A DNA stretch of 64,000 bases from Lacrimispora xylanolytica (GTDB taxonomy: Bacteria; Bacillota; Clostridia; Lachnospirales; Lachnospiraceae), in NCBI RefSeq assembly GCF_026723765.1, contig NZ_CP113524.1, positions 2,403,001 to 2,467,000 of the forward strand, given 5' to 3'. Made by a program: the position numbers and the translations under genes. Below the pieces are notes generated by a model. The model was not told where the DNA came from, made no database searches, and was given only the letters and a program-made list of their open reading frames with translations. Numbering within the stretch: position 1 is the stretch's first letter; every line of letters begins with the position of its first letter. This document shows positions 41,395 through 49,899 of the stretch, piece by piece.

Positions 41395-42588
41395 TTATAC
41401 CAGAGCTTTTGTTTCTCTTGCGATTGCAAGCTCTTCGTTGGTAGGAATTACACATACCTTAACCTTGGATTCCGGTGTGGAAATCATGTTATCAAATCCT
41501 CTCTTGCTGTTAGCTTCGTCGTCAATTTCAACACCAAGGTATCCTAAATAGGAACAGATTTCTGCTCTGATTGCTCTGTCGTTTTCGCCAACGCCTGCAG
41601 TAAATGCAATTGCATCAACACCGTTCATTGCTGCTGTATAAGAACCGATGTATTTAGCTACACGGTATACATAAGCACTGATTGCTGTATCAGCAAGGTG
41701 GTTTCCTTCTGCCTGAGCTTTCTGAACATCACGGAAATCGCTGGAGATGCCGCCGGACATACCAAGGATACCGGATTTCTTGTTTAAGATATCAATTACT
41801 TCAGTAACAGTCTTTCCTTCTTTGTCACAGATAAACTGTACAACCGCTGGATCAATATCACCACTTCTGGTTCCCATGATAAGTCCCTCTAATGGAGTAA
41901 GACCCATGCTGGTATCTACACATTTGCCGCCGATGGAAGCAGAGATGCTTGCACCGTTGCCTAAATGGCATACGATTACTTTGCCCTTGTTCTCATCAAG
42001 GCCACAGAACTTTAAGGTTTCCTTAGATACATAGCTGTGGCTTGTACCATGGAAGCCGTAACGACGAATGCTGTATTTCTCATAATATTCTGTAGGGATT
42101 GCATATAAAGCAGCCTTCTCTGGCATACCCATACCAAATGCTGTATCAAATACAGCTACGTTAGGAACGCCTGGCATAGCAGCTTCACAAGCTTCAATAC
42201 CCATTAAGTTTGCAGGATTGTGAAGAGGTCCTAAATCGAAACAGTCACGTACTACTTTCTTTACATCTTCTGTTACAACGATAGAATCGCTATAGATGGT
42301 TCCGGCATGGAGAACTCTGTGTCCTACTGCGGAGATTTCACTTGTATCTTTGATTACGCCGTATTGAGGATCAACCAACGCATTCATAACGTGCTCAATC
42401 GCTAAGGTATGGTTAGGCATATCTTCTTCGATTACCATCTCGCCTTTTCCTTCACCCTTATGAACTAACTTTGAACCAGGGATACCGATTCTCTCACATA
42501 AACCTTTTGCTAAAACTCCCTCATTCTCCATATCGATCAGCTGATACTTTAAGGAAGAACTTCCACAGTTGATAACTAAAATTTTCAT
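41395..42588 (-). CDS. ackA: Acetate kinase
   Basis: AckA makes ATP and acetate from acetyl phosphate, the energy-yielding end step of fermentation. The 397-residue enzyme starts MKILVINCGSSSLKYQLID (signature 1) and has VFDTAFGMGMPEKAALYAIP, RRYGFHGTSH (signature 2), HLGNGASISA and TAGVGEND. It follows pduL, which makes acetyl phosphate, by about 20 bases. Confidence 0.98.
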   Translation of the reverse strand: MKILVINCGSSSLKYQLIDMENEGVLAKGLCERIGIPGSKLVHKGEGKGEMVIEEDMPNHTLAIEHVMNALVDPQYGVIKDTSEISAVGHRVLHAGTIYSDSIVVTEDVKKVVRDCFDLGPLHNPANLMGIEACEAAMPGVPNVAVFDTAFGMGMPEKAALYAIPTEYYEKYSIRRYGFHGTSHSYVSKETLKFCGLDENKGKVIVCHLGNGASISASIGGKCVDTSMGLTPLEGLIMGTRSGDIDPAVVQFICDKEGKTVTEVIDILNKKSGILGMSGGISSDFRDVQKAQAEGNHLADTAISAYVYRVAKYIGSYTAAMNGVDAIAFTAGVGENDRAIRAEICSYLGYLGVEIDDEANSKRGFDNMISTPESKVKVCVIPTNEELAIARETKALV

Positions 42589-42609
42589 AAAAATATAATT
42601 CTCCTTCGA

Positions 42610-43179
42610 TTATTTAACGATTTCGCCGTACTGCTCTCTACCGCAGCCAGCTGCGTTAGATTCATCGGTGTCAATATGCATAGCCAGAGCATAGGATTCG
42701 CTTACACGAACAACTACATCTCCAAAAACAAGGCTTCTGCCATCAGTGTCAATTTTTACAGATACGATCTCGCCGTTCTTTACGCCAAGCTGTTCTGCAT
42801 CTGCAGGTGTTGCATGAATGTGACGCTTTGCAGCGATAACACCTTCTGCAAGTTCAATCTCACCTGCTGGTCCAACGATCTTGCAGGCACCGCTTCCAGC
42901 GATATCACCGGATTCTTTTACTGGAGCTGCAATTCCAACGGAACGAGCGTCGGTCAGGGAAAGTTCTACCTGAGTTGCTTTTCTTACGGGTCCTAAGATA
43001 GAAACGCCCTTGAACTCACCTTTGGAGCCAACAACCGCTACTCTCTCTTCACAGGCAAACTGCCCTGGCTGGGATAAATCCTTCTTCTTTGTGAGTTCAT
43101 ATCCCTTACCAAATAAAATCTCAAGATCTTCTTGAGATAAATGTACATGACGTGCTGATGTTTCAACAATAAACTTCAT
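42610..43179 (-). CDS. pduL: PduL-type phosphate acetyl/propionyltransferase
   Basis: PduL converts acyl-CoA and phosphate to acyl phosphate, replacing Pta in many clostridia. The 189-residue protein contains the metal-binding histidine motifs ETSARHVHLSQ (near residue 10) and AKRHIHATPADAEQLGV (about 112-128), and a duplicated beta-barrel. The ATG at 43179 follows CAGGAGAATATC and gives the proper family start; the longer frame is not supported. No microcompartment genes are nearby, so the role is general acetate formation with AckA. Confidence 0.95.
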   Translation of the reverse strand: MKFIVETSARHVHLSQEDLEILFGKGYELTKKKDLSQPGQFACEERVAVVGSKGEFKGVSILGPVRKATQVELSLTDARSVGIAAPVKESGDIAGSGACKIVGPAGEIELAEGVIAAKRHIHATPADAEQLGVKNGEIVSVKIDTDGRSLVFGDVVVRVSESYALAMHIDTDESNAAGCGREQYGEIVK

Positions 43180-43233
43180 GTTTCGATATTCTCCTGTTCT
43201 CTTCCTGAAAGTTTTTAAATTAACTCTCACTCT

Positions 43234-43262
43234 ATTCTATGAGCATTCCTCAAAATTTTCAA
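43234..43262 (-). promoter_or_regulatory. Promoter of pduL-ackA
   Basis: On the minus strand TTGAAA (43262-43257), a 17-base spacer and TAGAAT (43239-43234) lie about 55 bases upstream of pduL. Confidence 0.6.
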
Positions 43263-43280
43263 GTCTTGTCTTTAAATTAT

Positions 43281-43309
43281 TTGCATTTTTTGCAAAACAA
43301 TAGCATAAT
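43281..43309 (+). promoter_or_regulatory. Promoter of tmcAL
   Basis: TTGCAT (43281-43286), a 17-base spacer and CATAAT (43304-43309) lie about 33 bases before tmcAL, back to back with the pduL promoter. Confidence 0.5.
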
Positions 43310-43342
43310 AGAGTATAAAATATCATAAAAAGGACTATTTTC

Positions 43343-44605
43343 ATGGCAAACCATACTCATTGCAGTGCCGTTGGCATCATTGCTGAATACAATCCATTCC
43401 ACAATGGACATGCATATCATATCAAAAAAGCCAAAGAATTATCAAAAGCAGATTACTGTATTGTTGTTATGAGCGGGGATTTCGTTCAAAGAGGCGCCCC
43501 GGCCATATTCGACAAACATACCCGCGCTACCATGGCACTTTCCTGCGGGGCTGATCTTGTAATCGAACTTCCATCTATCTTTGCCACCAGCAGCGCCGAA
43601 GACTTTGCTGCCTGCAGCATTGCCCTTCTCAGTAGTCTGGGAGTTGTAGATTCTGTTTGCTTTGGCAGCGAATGCGGAGAGATTCAAACGCTTTCAGACA
43701 TCGCATCCATTCTGGCCGAAGAACCAGAGGAATATAAGCAAATACTCCGCATGGAATTAAAAAAAGGGCTGAGCTTTCCTCAGGCAAGGAACAAAGCAAT
43801 CATCTCCTGCGAAAGCTTAGACGAGGAAGATGCCTCGATTCTCCTGACTCCCAATAACATACTTGGCATTGAATACTGTAAGGCGATCCACCGTCAAAAC
43901 AGCAGCCTGACTCCTCTTACCATCAAGAGAGCAGGAAGCGGCTATCACGATCCTCTGGTAACCCCGGACCAATATAGCTCAGCTACTGGCATCCGAATTC
44001 TGCTGAAAGAAAACGAAGGTGGAATTACGGATACGAATTCTCTTTATCTGCAAATTCCTGAATCAGCAAGACAGATAGTAAAAAACAGCCAGCCTGTATT
44101 TCCAGATGATTTCAGTCCCCTGTTAAATGCAGCTCTCCTTCGTCTCTCCATGGATGACTCATCTCTGGAAAGGTATGCCGACGTCTCCAGGGAGCTGGCT
44201 GCCCGAATAAAAAAGCAACTGCCTGATTTTCTTCCTTTCGAAGAAAAAATAAGCAGTTTAAAGACCAAGCAGTATACCTATACAAGAATCAGCCGTGCGC
44301 TGCTCCACATCATATTAGGGATCACAACGGAGCAGATAAAGGAAGGAAAAGAATTAGGTTACGCTCCCTATGCCAGAATTTTAGGGTTTCGGAAGGACTC
44401 AAAAGACTTATTAGGGCACATAAAAATGAGAGGGAGCATCCCTCTCATTACGAAAACAGCAGGCGCAGAACTCACACTCTCAGAAGCAGCCAGTTCCATG
44501 CTCCGGCAGGATTTTTACTGTTCCCACTTATATCAGACCGTACTTCAGAACAAATATCATATTCAGAATAAGAATGAATTCACTCGTTCCGTCGTCATCT
44601 TATGA
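43343..44605 (+). CDS. tmcAL: tRNA(Met) cytidine acetate ligase TmcAL
   Basis: TmcAL uses ATP and free acetate to acetylate the wobble cytidine of elongator tRNA-Met. The 420-residue protein has the nucleotidyltransferase-like motif VGIIAEYNPFHNGHAYHI (about 10-27), followed by VMSGDFVQRGAPAIFDKHTRA and the GIEYCKAI region. It is divergent from the acetate-producing pduL-ackA pair and overlaps the converging NUDIX gene by 6 bases. Confidence 0.94.
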   Translation: MANHTHCSAVGIIAEYNPFHNGHAYHIKKAKELSKADYCIVVMSGDFVQRGAPAIFDKHTRATMALSCGADLVIELPSIFATSSAEDFAACSIALLSSLGVVDSVCFGSECGEIQTLSDIASILAEEPEEYKQILRMELKKGLSFPQARNKAIISCESLDEEDASILLTPNNILGIEYCKAIHRQNSSLTPLTIKRAGSGYHDPLVTPDQYSSATGIRILLKENEGGITDTNSLYLQIPESARQIVKNSQPVFPDDFSPLLNAALLRLSMDDSSLERYADVSRELAARIKKQLPDFLPFEEKISSLKTKQYTYTRISRALLHIILGITTEQIKEGKELGYAPYARILGFRKDSKDLLGHIKMRGSIPLITKTAGAELTLSEAASSMLRQDFYCSHLYQTVLQNKYHIQNKNEFTRSVVIL

Positions 44606-45109
44606 CGGCGGAACAAGGAATGCGTGAATGGCATCTTTATATAGAAGAAACCGGGTTTTGGGAACAACAATTCCTTCTTCCCACATGTCTAAAAGTTCTT
44701 GAAAGGTTACAAACTTAGCATCAACCACTTCCTCTGGCTGAAGGACCAAATCCTTCCATGCAACCTTCTGGCGGGTAATATAAGTATCTACAAACCGGTC
44801 CTTAAACTGGATGGTATGGATCAGTTTTAGTTCATCCTCCCCTACCAGTAATCCCGTTTCTTCCAATAGCTCCCTTACCGCTCCCTGAAGGCTTGTTTCT
44901 CCTGCCAGTACAGATCCTCCGCTGCACTCCCACATCAGGCCGTAGGTTTTCTTTGGATGCCTTCTGGTGATTAAAACTCTTCCGGATTCATTGACAACCC
45001 AGATATCTGATATAAGATGATAATCCCCCTCCGGCATGGGAACCCCTCTCACATGGGTTTTCCCTGTCTTTTTTCTGCCTTCATCATAAACGTCCCAAAG
45101 CTCCATCAT
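44600..45109 (-). CDS. NUDIX hydrolase
   Basis: The 169-residue protein carries the Nudix box GETSLQGAVRELLEETGL (about 71-88), matching the metal-binding REXXEE core. The N-terminus (MELWDVYDEGRKKTGKTHVRG) resembles the IPP-isomerase-like/YfcD group of Nudix enzymes. The substrate cannot be named from sequence. Confidence 0.9.
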   Translation of the reverse strand: MMELWDVYDEGRKKTGKTHVRGVPMPEGDYHLISDIWVVNESGRVLITRRHPKKTYGLMWECSGGSVLAGETSLQGAVRELLEETGLLVGEDELKLIHTIQFKDRFVDTYITRQKVAWKDLVLQPEEVVDAKFVTFQELLDMWEEGIVVPKTRFLLYKDAIHAFLVPPS

Positions 45110-45143
45110 CCATTCCTCCTGCCATAAAACTCAATCAGTATGG

Positions 45144-45488
45144 TTAAAAGTTTGTTCCATTCCAGCCCCAATGTTCTGCTTCTTCATATTTAATATATAT
45201 CTTATCCTGAGCAATCCCAACCGTATCACGGTAAATCTTGCTGATTTCCTCTGTCAGACGTTCATAATCACGCTCTGCTGCACGTCCGAATATTTTTACT
45301 TCGATAAAAGCCATCTTCGTATTGTTCTTCCCTTTAAAATAGAGAGAACAGTTATCCTCAAGGCTTACCATGAGCCAGTTTTCCGATTTTCCCGGAATCA
45401 GGCTGATTGCTTGGCCAAGTTTCGTTTTTAATGCTTCTTTTACTTCTTCGGTTAAGGGAACATTCACTTTTGAATTAATAAACGGCAT
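45144..45488 (-). CDS. Macrophage migration inhibitory factor (MIF) family protein
   Basis: The 114-residue protein has the MIF/tautomerase plan: the catalytic Pro directly after the initiator Met (MPFINSKVNV), the central SLEDNCSLYFKG stretch, and the family end EHWGWNGTNF. Family members have phenylpyruvate tautomerase activity; eukaryotic ones are cytokines. Bacterial copies are known in gut Firmicutes but their role is unclear. It stands alone between a NUDIX and a methyltransferase gene, with a good ribosome site (GGAGG). Confidence 0.88.
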   Translation of the reverse strand: MPFINSKVNVPLTEEVKEALKTKLGQAISLIPGKSENWLMVSLEDNCSLYFKGKNNTKMAFIEVKIFGRAAERDYERLTEEISKIYRDTVGIAQDKIYIKYEEAEHWGWNGTNF

Positions 45489-45566
45489 GATATTCCTCCT
45501 TCATTTATATAATTTCCTTTCCGTGATTATATCATATAATTAAGGAAATTTCTATCTTTCAAAGCA

Positions 45567-46739
45567 TTACACTTCTTTTTCTTCAAATAGTCTTGGCAAG
45601 GTCAAATCACAGTGAAGAGATTCCATAATTTCCTTGATCTCTTTTTGATTGTCCTTCTTTCCTCCCTGCTTTACGGCGCGGATCAAGATGTTTTTAGGAG
45701 TGTGTTCCATATCAATAAATTCAAGAATCTGGGTCCGGTATCCCTGGTTTTCTAATACTTCTGCACGCAATGCATCCGTATAAAGGGCTGCTGTCCGTTC
45801 TTTAATGAGCCCATACTGGTAAATTGGCGCCATCAGATCGTTTTTTAGCTGGCGGTTCATCTCATGCTGACAGCAGGGAACGGATAAAATCACAGATGCC
45901 CCCCAGCGGACTGCTTTATAAAGAGCATAATCCGTAGCGGTATCACAGGCATGAAGAGTCACCACCATATCTACATGCTCGACTCCTTCATAGGAGGCAA
46001 TATCTCCATGATAGAAATTCAGCTTATGGTATCCGTATGCTTCCTTTAGCTGGTTGCATTTATCTATAACGGTCTGCTTTAAATCCAATCCGATGATACG
46101 AATGGGATATCCTTTTAACTCATGAAGATAATAATACATGGCAAAGGTGAGATAGGATTTACCACAACCGAAATCTATGATTACATTTTCCCTGTCTGAA
46201 TGAAGTCTTGGAAGAATATCTTCAATAAATTCTAAAAAACGGTTGATCTGACGAAACTTATCATATCTGGTTCTGACGATTTTGCCTTCCTCTGTCATGA
46301 CACCTAAATCCACCAGAAACGGAACCGGGATTCCTTCTTGTAAGATATAGCTTTTCTGTCTGTTATGTTCTGGTATGAAAGGGGCAGCCTCCATTTTTGG
46401 CTGCTGCCTTTTCTCCTTCATACTTAAGGTTCCTTTTTTACTTACCAGAACCCTTACCTGGCCTTTATTAGAATCAAGCTCCATTTGCCGAAGCTTGTCT
46501 TCCAATAAATCAGCCAGATAAGCGGCACACTCTATGACAGAAAGATTTTTGTGGAAAGCCTGGTTTCCCACCAATTCCTCTGCCTGAAATACCAAAGTCC
46601 CTTTGAGTAAGAGAGGACGTATCTTTACCTTTGAAACTCCCTCTTTTCCTGATGGATTGCTGACTATAATGCGAAGCAGGGCCTCGTCAAGATATTTCTG
46701 GACAGTTTGAATGAAATGTTCTCTTTCCTTTTGTTCCAT
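45567..46739 (-). CDS. SAM-dependent methyltransferase (Methyltransf_32 type)
   Basis: The 390-residue protein has an N-terminal domain of unknown function (about 1-150) and a Rossmann methyltransferase domain with the SAM motif VIIDFGCGKSYLTFAM (about 188-203), GLDLKQTVIDKC, and later LHACDTATDYAL and SVPCCQHE. Related proteins in Firmicutes are conserved but lack an assigned substrate; RNA or protein is possible. It stands alone, preceded by a short gap after the UPF0210 gene. Confidence 0.85.
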   Translation of the reverse strand: MEQKEREHFIQTVQKYLDEALLRIIVSNPSGKEGVSKVKIRPLLLKGTLVFQAEELVGNQAFHKNLSVIECAAYLADLLEDKLRQMELDSNKGQVRVLVSKKGTLSMKEKRQQPKMEAAPFIPEHNRQKSYILQEGIPVPFLVDLGVMTEEGKIVRTRYDKFRQINRFLEFIEDILPRLHSDRENVIIDFGCGKSYLTFAMYYYLHELKGYPIRIIGLDLKQTVIDKCNQLKEAYGYHKLNFYHGDIASYEGVEHVDMVVTLHACDTATDYALYKAVRWGASVILSVPCCQHEMNRQLKNDLMAPIYQYGLIKERTAALYTDALRAEVLENQGYRTQILEFIDMEHTPKNILIRAVKQGGKKDNQKEIKEIMESLHCDLTLPRLFEEKEV

Positions 46740-46800
46740 TGAACTAAGTAATTCCTTTCTCTACAGTTTCATGCCTTCTTCTGGCTGATACAATCGAAAC

Positions 46801-48165
46801 TTAATTTTTAAAGCTATGAATAGGAGCCGGGATTCTTCCGCCTCTGTTTACGAACTTCTCACAGGAGTACTTATTTACCGGCATAACGGGTGCATATCCA
46901 AGGAGTCCACCGAATTCTACCGTCTCACCTACGGACTTACCAACAACCGGAATAATACGGACTGCAGTTGTCTTCTGGTTGATCATACCAATGGCAGATT
47001 CATCTGCGATGATTCCGGAAATGGTAGAAGCAGGCGTATCTCCAGGAATTGCGATCATATCAAGACCAACGGAGCAGACACAAGTCATTGCTTCCAGCTT
47101 TTCTAAGTTAAGGGCTCCCATAGCAACCGCATCGATCATACCCTGATCCTCGCTGACCGGAATAAATGCGCCGCTTAATCCTCCAACATAAGAAGAAGCC
47201 ATAACGCCGCCTTTTTTTACCTGATCGTTTAAAAGTGCAAGAGCTGCTGTTGTTCCAGGAGCTCCCACTCTCTCCAGACCGATTTCTTCCAGTATCTCAG
47301 CCACACTGTCTCCAATGGCAGGAGTCGGAGCAAGAGAAAGATCAATGATACCAAATGGAATATTAAGACGCTTGGACGCTTCCTGAGCTACCAGCTGTCC
47401 AACACGTGTAATCTTAAATGCTGTCTTTTTAATGGTTTCGCAAAGTACCTCAAAGTCCTGTCCTCTGGCTGACTCAATGGCAGTCTTTACAACACCAGGG
47501 CCGCTGACACCTACATTGATGATGGCATCTGCTTCTGTCACCCCATGGAACGCTCCCGCCATAAATGGATTGTCATCCGGCGCATTGCAAAATACCACCA
47601 GCTTGGCGCAGCCAAGAGAGTCAATTTCCTTTGTTTCCTCCGCAGTTTCCAATACAATCTTACCCATAAGAGCTACGGCATCCATGTTAATACCTGTCTT
47701 TGTAGAGCCTACATTAATGGAGCTGCACACACGGTCGGTACAGGCAAGTGCCTTTGGTATGGAACGAATCAGGTACTCATCAGCGGTTGTCATTCCCTTG
47801 CTTACCAGTGCAGAATATCCGCCGATGAAATTAACGCCCACTTCTTTTGCTGCACGGTCTAATGTCTTTGCAATGGTTACGAAATCTTCCGGTTTTTTGC
47901 AGGCAGAACCACCTACCAATGCAATGGGAGTCACTGAAATCCGCTTATTTACAATGGGAATGGCGAAATCTTTCTCGATTTCTTTTCCTACGGAAACAAG
48001 GTCCTTGGCTACGGTTGTAATCTTGCGATAGATTTTTTCATTCACTGCATCCAGATTGCTGTCACAGCAGTCAAGAAGGCTGATACCCATGGTAATGGTA
48101 CGTACATCAAGCAGTTCCTGTTCAATCATCTTATTGGTCTCGTTTACTTCAAACATATTTAACAT
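46801..48165 (-). CDS. UPF0210 (PFL-like, DUF711) family protein
   Basis: This 454-residue conserved protein is widespread in Firmicutes and archaea. It is distantly related to glycyl-radical-type folds but lacks a clear radical motif here. Recognisable segments are [32 protein letters not shown] and the C-terminal [46 protein letters not shown]. It is transcribed with the UPF0237 ACT-domain gene immediately upstream, the invariant partner of this family. The function is unknown. Confidence 0.9.
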   Translation of the reverse strand: MLNMFEVNETNKMIEQELLDVRTITMGISLLDCCDSNLDAVNEKIYRKITTVAKDLVSVGKEIEKDFAIPIVNKRISVTPIALVGGSACKKPEDFVTIAKTLDRAAKEVGVNFIGGYSALVSKGMTTADEYLIRSIPKALACTDRVCSSINVGSTKTGINMDAVALMGKIVLETAEETKEIDSLGCAKLVVFCNAPDDNPFMAGAFHGVTEADAIINVGVSGPGVVKTAIESARGQDFEVLCETIKKTAFKITRVGQLVAQEASKRLNIPFGIIDLSLAPTPAIGDSVAEILEEIGLERVGAPGTTAALALLNDQVKKGGVMASSYVGGLSGAFIPVSEDQGMIDAVAMGALNLEKLEAMTCVCSVGLDMIAIPGDTPASTISGIIADESAIGMINQKTTAVRIIPVVGKSVGETVEFGGLLGYAPVMPVNKYSCEKFVNRGGRIPAPIHSFKN

Positions 48166-48204
48166 ATCGGGAACCCATCCTTTTCTTAAGCCTTGCAGTT
48201 ATCA

Positions 48205-48477
48205 TTAGATACGGTGCATTTTAGTAAATATCTCTTCTCTCTGGCATTTTACCTTTACGCCGATCTCGTCACCGATTCCCTCCAGTTCATCAGCAAGCTC
48301 TCCAAAAGGCTTTGCAGATTCATCCATATCGACAATCATCATCATATTGAAGTATCCCTGTACGATGGTCTGAGAAATATCCAGGATATTCACCCGGTTG
48401 TCTGCCAGGTATGTACAGATTTTTGCGATGATCCCAACGGTGTCTTTTCCAACTACTGTAATAATCGTCTTGTTCAT
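48205..48477 (-). CDS. ACT domain protein, UPF0237 family
   Basis: This 90-residue protein is a pair of ACT-type segments starting MNKTIITVVGKDTVGIIAKICTYLADNRVNILDISQTIV. It probably binds an amino acid or similar ligand and regulates the adjacent UPF0210 protein with which it is always paired; the ligand is not known. Confidence 0.93.
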   Translation of the reverse strand: MNKTIITVVGKDTVGIIAKICTYLADNRVNILDISQTIVQGYFNMMMIVDMDESAKPFGELADELEGIGDEIGVKVKCQREEIFTKMHRI

Positions 48478-48494
48478 AATGATCTCCTCTTTGA

Positions 48495-49292
48495 TTATAT
48501 AGTGATAATTTCCGACATCTGGTCTCTTTTCGCTACCGTGATAGAAAAATCAGATGCCCGAAATGGGTTATCGCCTTCTGTAATTTCCAGCTTTACTGTT
48601 TCATAAGCCAGCTCCTCATAATTGTTTTCCTTACTTAAATGACCCAGCAAAATCTTCTTTAAATTGTCATGGAGAATACAGCATAACAGCCGGCCTGCAT
48701 TCTCATTGGACAGATGTCCGTGATCTCCCAGAATTCTGCGTTTTAAATAATAGGGATAAGGTCCTGCCTGCAGCATATTCACATCATGGTTGGATTCTAA
48801 AAGAAGAGCGTCCAGCCCCTGGAGATGTTCGATGATATACTGGTCATAATGGCCCATGTCCGTAGCTACTGCTACCGATTTGCGTCCGTGCTGCACCCGG
48901 TAAGCCACTGGATTTGCCGCGTCGTGATCAATGGAAAACGGCTTTACATCAAGATCTCCTACCTGGAAATCCACGTCCGGGCGTATGGCACAAAATAATT
49001 CCTTTGGATATTCTCCCAGATACTTCTGCTTTGATATTTCCTCCAGAGTTTCCTTTGTTCCATAAATGGGAACACCGTACTTTCTGGCAAGTACTCCCAG
49101 TCCCTTGGTATGATCGGAATGCTCGTGGGTAATTACAATTCCTGTCAGCTCATTTCCCTTGACACCGATTTCATTTAACCCCTGCTCAATCCGTTTGTTG
49201 CTTATGCCTGCATCCACCAGGATATGGGTGGTGTCAGAGCCTACGTAGATGCAGTTACCACTGCTTCCGCTTGCTATGCTTACCAGTCTCAT
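48495..49292 (-). CDS. MBL-fold metallo-hydrolase (WalJ/YycJ-like)
   Basis: The 265-residue beta-lactamase-fold hydrolase has the metal motif ITHEHSDHTKGLG (about 54-66), a later DMGHYD and SNHD with an Asp ligand, and GHLSNENAG. It resembles YycJ/WalJ, a putative exonuclease-type enzyme linked to DNA maintenance. It overlaps coaE by 4 bases (ATGA), so the pair is translationally coupled and lies in a polA-coaE-MBL run. Confidence 0.9.
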   Translation of the reverse strand: MRLVSIASGSSGNCIYVGSDTTHILVDAGISNKRIEQGLNEIGVKGNELTGIVITHEHSDHTKGLGVLARKYGVPIYGTKETLEEISKQKYLGEYPKELFCAIRPDVDFQVGDLDVKPFSIDHDAANPVAYRVQHGRKSVAVATDMGHYDQYIIEHLQGLDALLLESNHDVNMLQAGPYPYYLKRRILGDHGHLSNENAGRLLCCILHDNLKKILLGHLSKENNYEELAYETVKLEITEGDNPFRASDFSITVAKRDQMSEIITI

Positions 49293-49882
49293 GATTCTTT
49301 CTGTCCCCTGTTTTTCAATATTTGCGCCAGCTGGTCCCTGATTTCTTCCATGGAACCATCATTTTTGATGACCCGGTCGCAACGGGCCAGATATTCCGAC
49401 TCGGCTGCCTGGCTTGCCATTATTCGCTTTGAATGTTCCTCTTCATAACCCCTGTTTTCTAAAAGCCGACGGATTCGAACCTCTTCCGATGCATAAACAT
49501 ACCACATTTCATCATAACCGACATCCGCCTTTTCACCCATAATTGCAAATTCTACCACAATAAGCTTCGCTTGGGAAGAAGAAATTTTACCCTTTATGAA
49601 TTTCCATACAAGAGGATGAATAATTCTATCAACTGCATTCCTGATTGTCTCATCCCGAAAAATGCATTGGGAAAGAATCGTTCGGTCTATGGAGCCATCG
49701 GGTTTTAAGATGCTATCTCCCAAAGCCGTGACAATGAGTTCATATCCTTCCTTCCCAGGTTCCATTAATTCCCTGGCCACTTCATCTGCCTTTATCACTT
49801 CTGCCCCATATTCATTCTCTAATATAGAAAGAACCAGGCTCTTACCTGCGCCTACCCCTCCCGTTAATCCAATTACTCTCAT
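49289..49882 (-). CDS. coaE: Dephospho-CoA kinase
   Basis: CoaE performs the last step of coenzyme A synthesis. In this 197-residue protein the P-loop is GLTGGVGAGKSLVLSIL (about 5-21), followed by the CoA-binding DEVARELM and RIIHPLVWKF. It starts 17 bases after polA and is coupled to the MBL gene. Confidence 0.95.
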   Translation of the reverse strand: MRVIGLTGGVGAGKSLVLSILENEYGAEVIKADEVARELMEPGKEGYELIVTALGDSILKPDGSIDRTILSQCIFRDETIRNAVDRIIHPLVWKFIKGKISSSQAKLIVVEFAIMGEKADVGYDEMWYVYASEEVRIRRLLENRGYEEEHSKRIMASQAAESEYLARCDRVIKNDGSMEEIRDQLAQILKNRGQKES

Positions 49883-49899
49883 GCGTTGCCACCAGTTCC

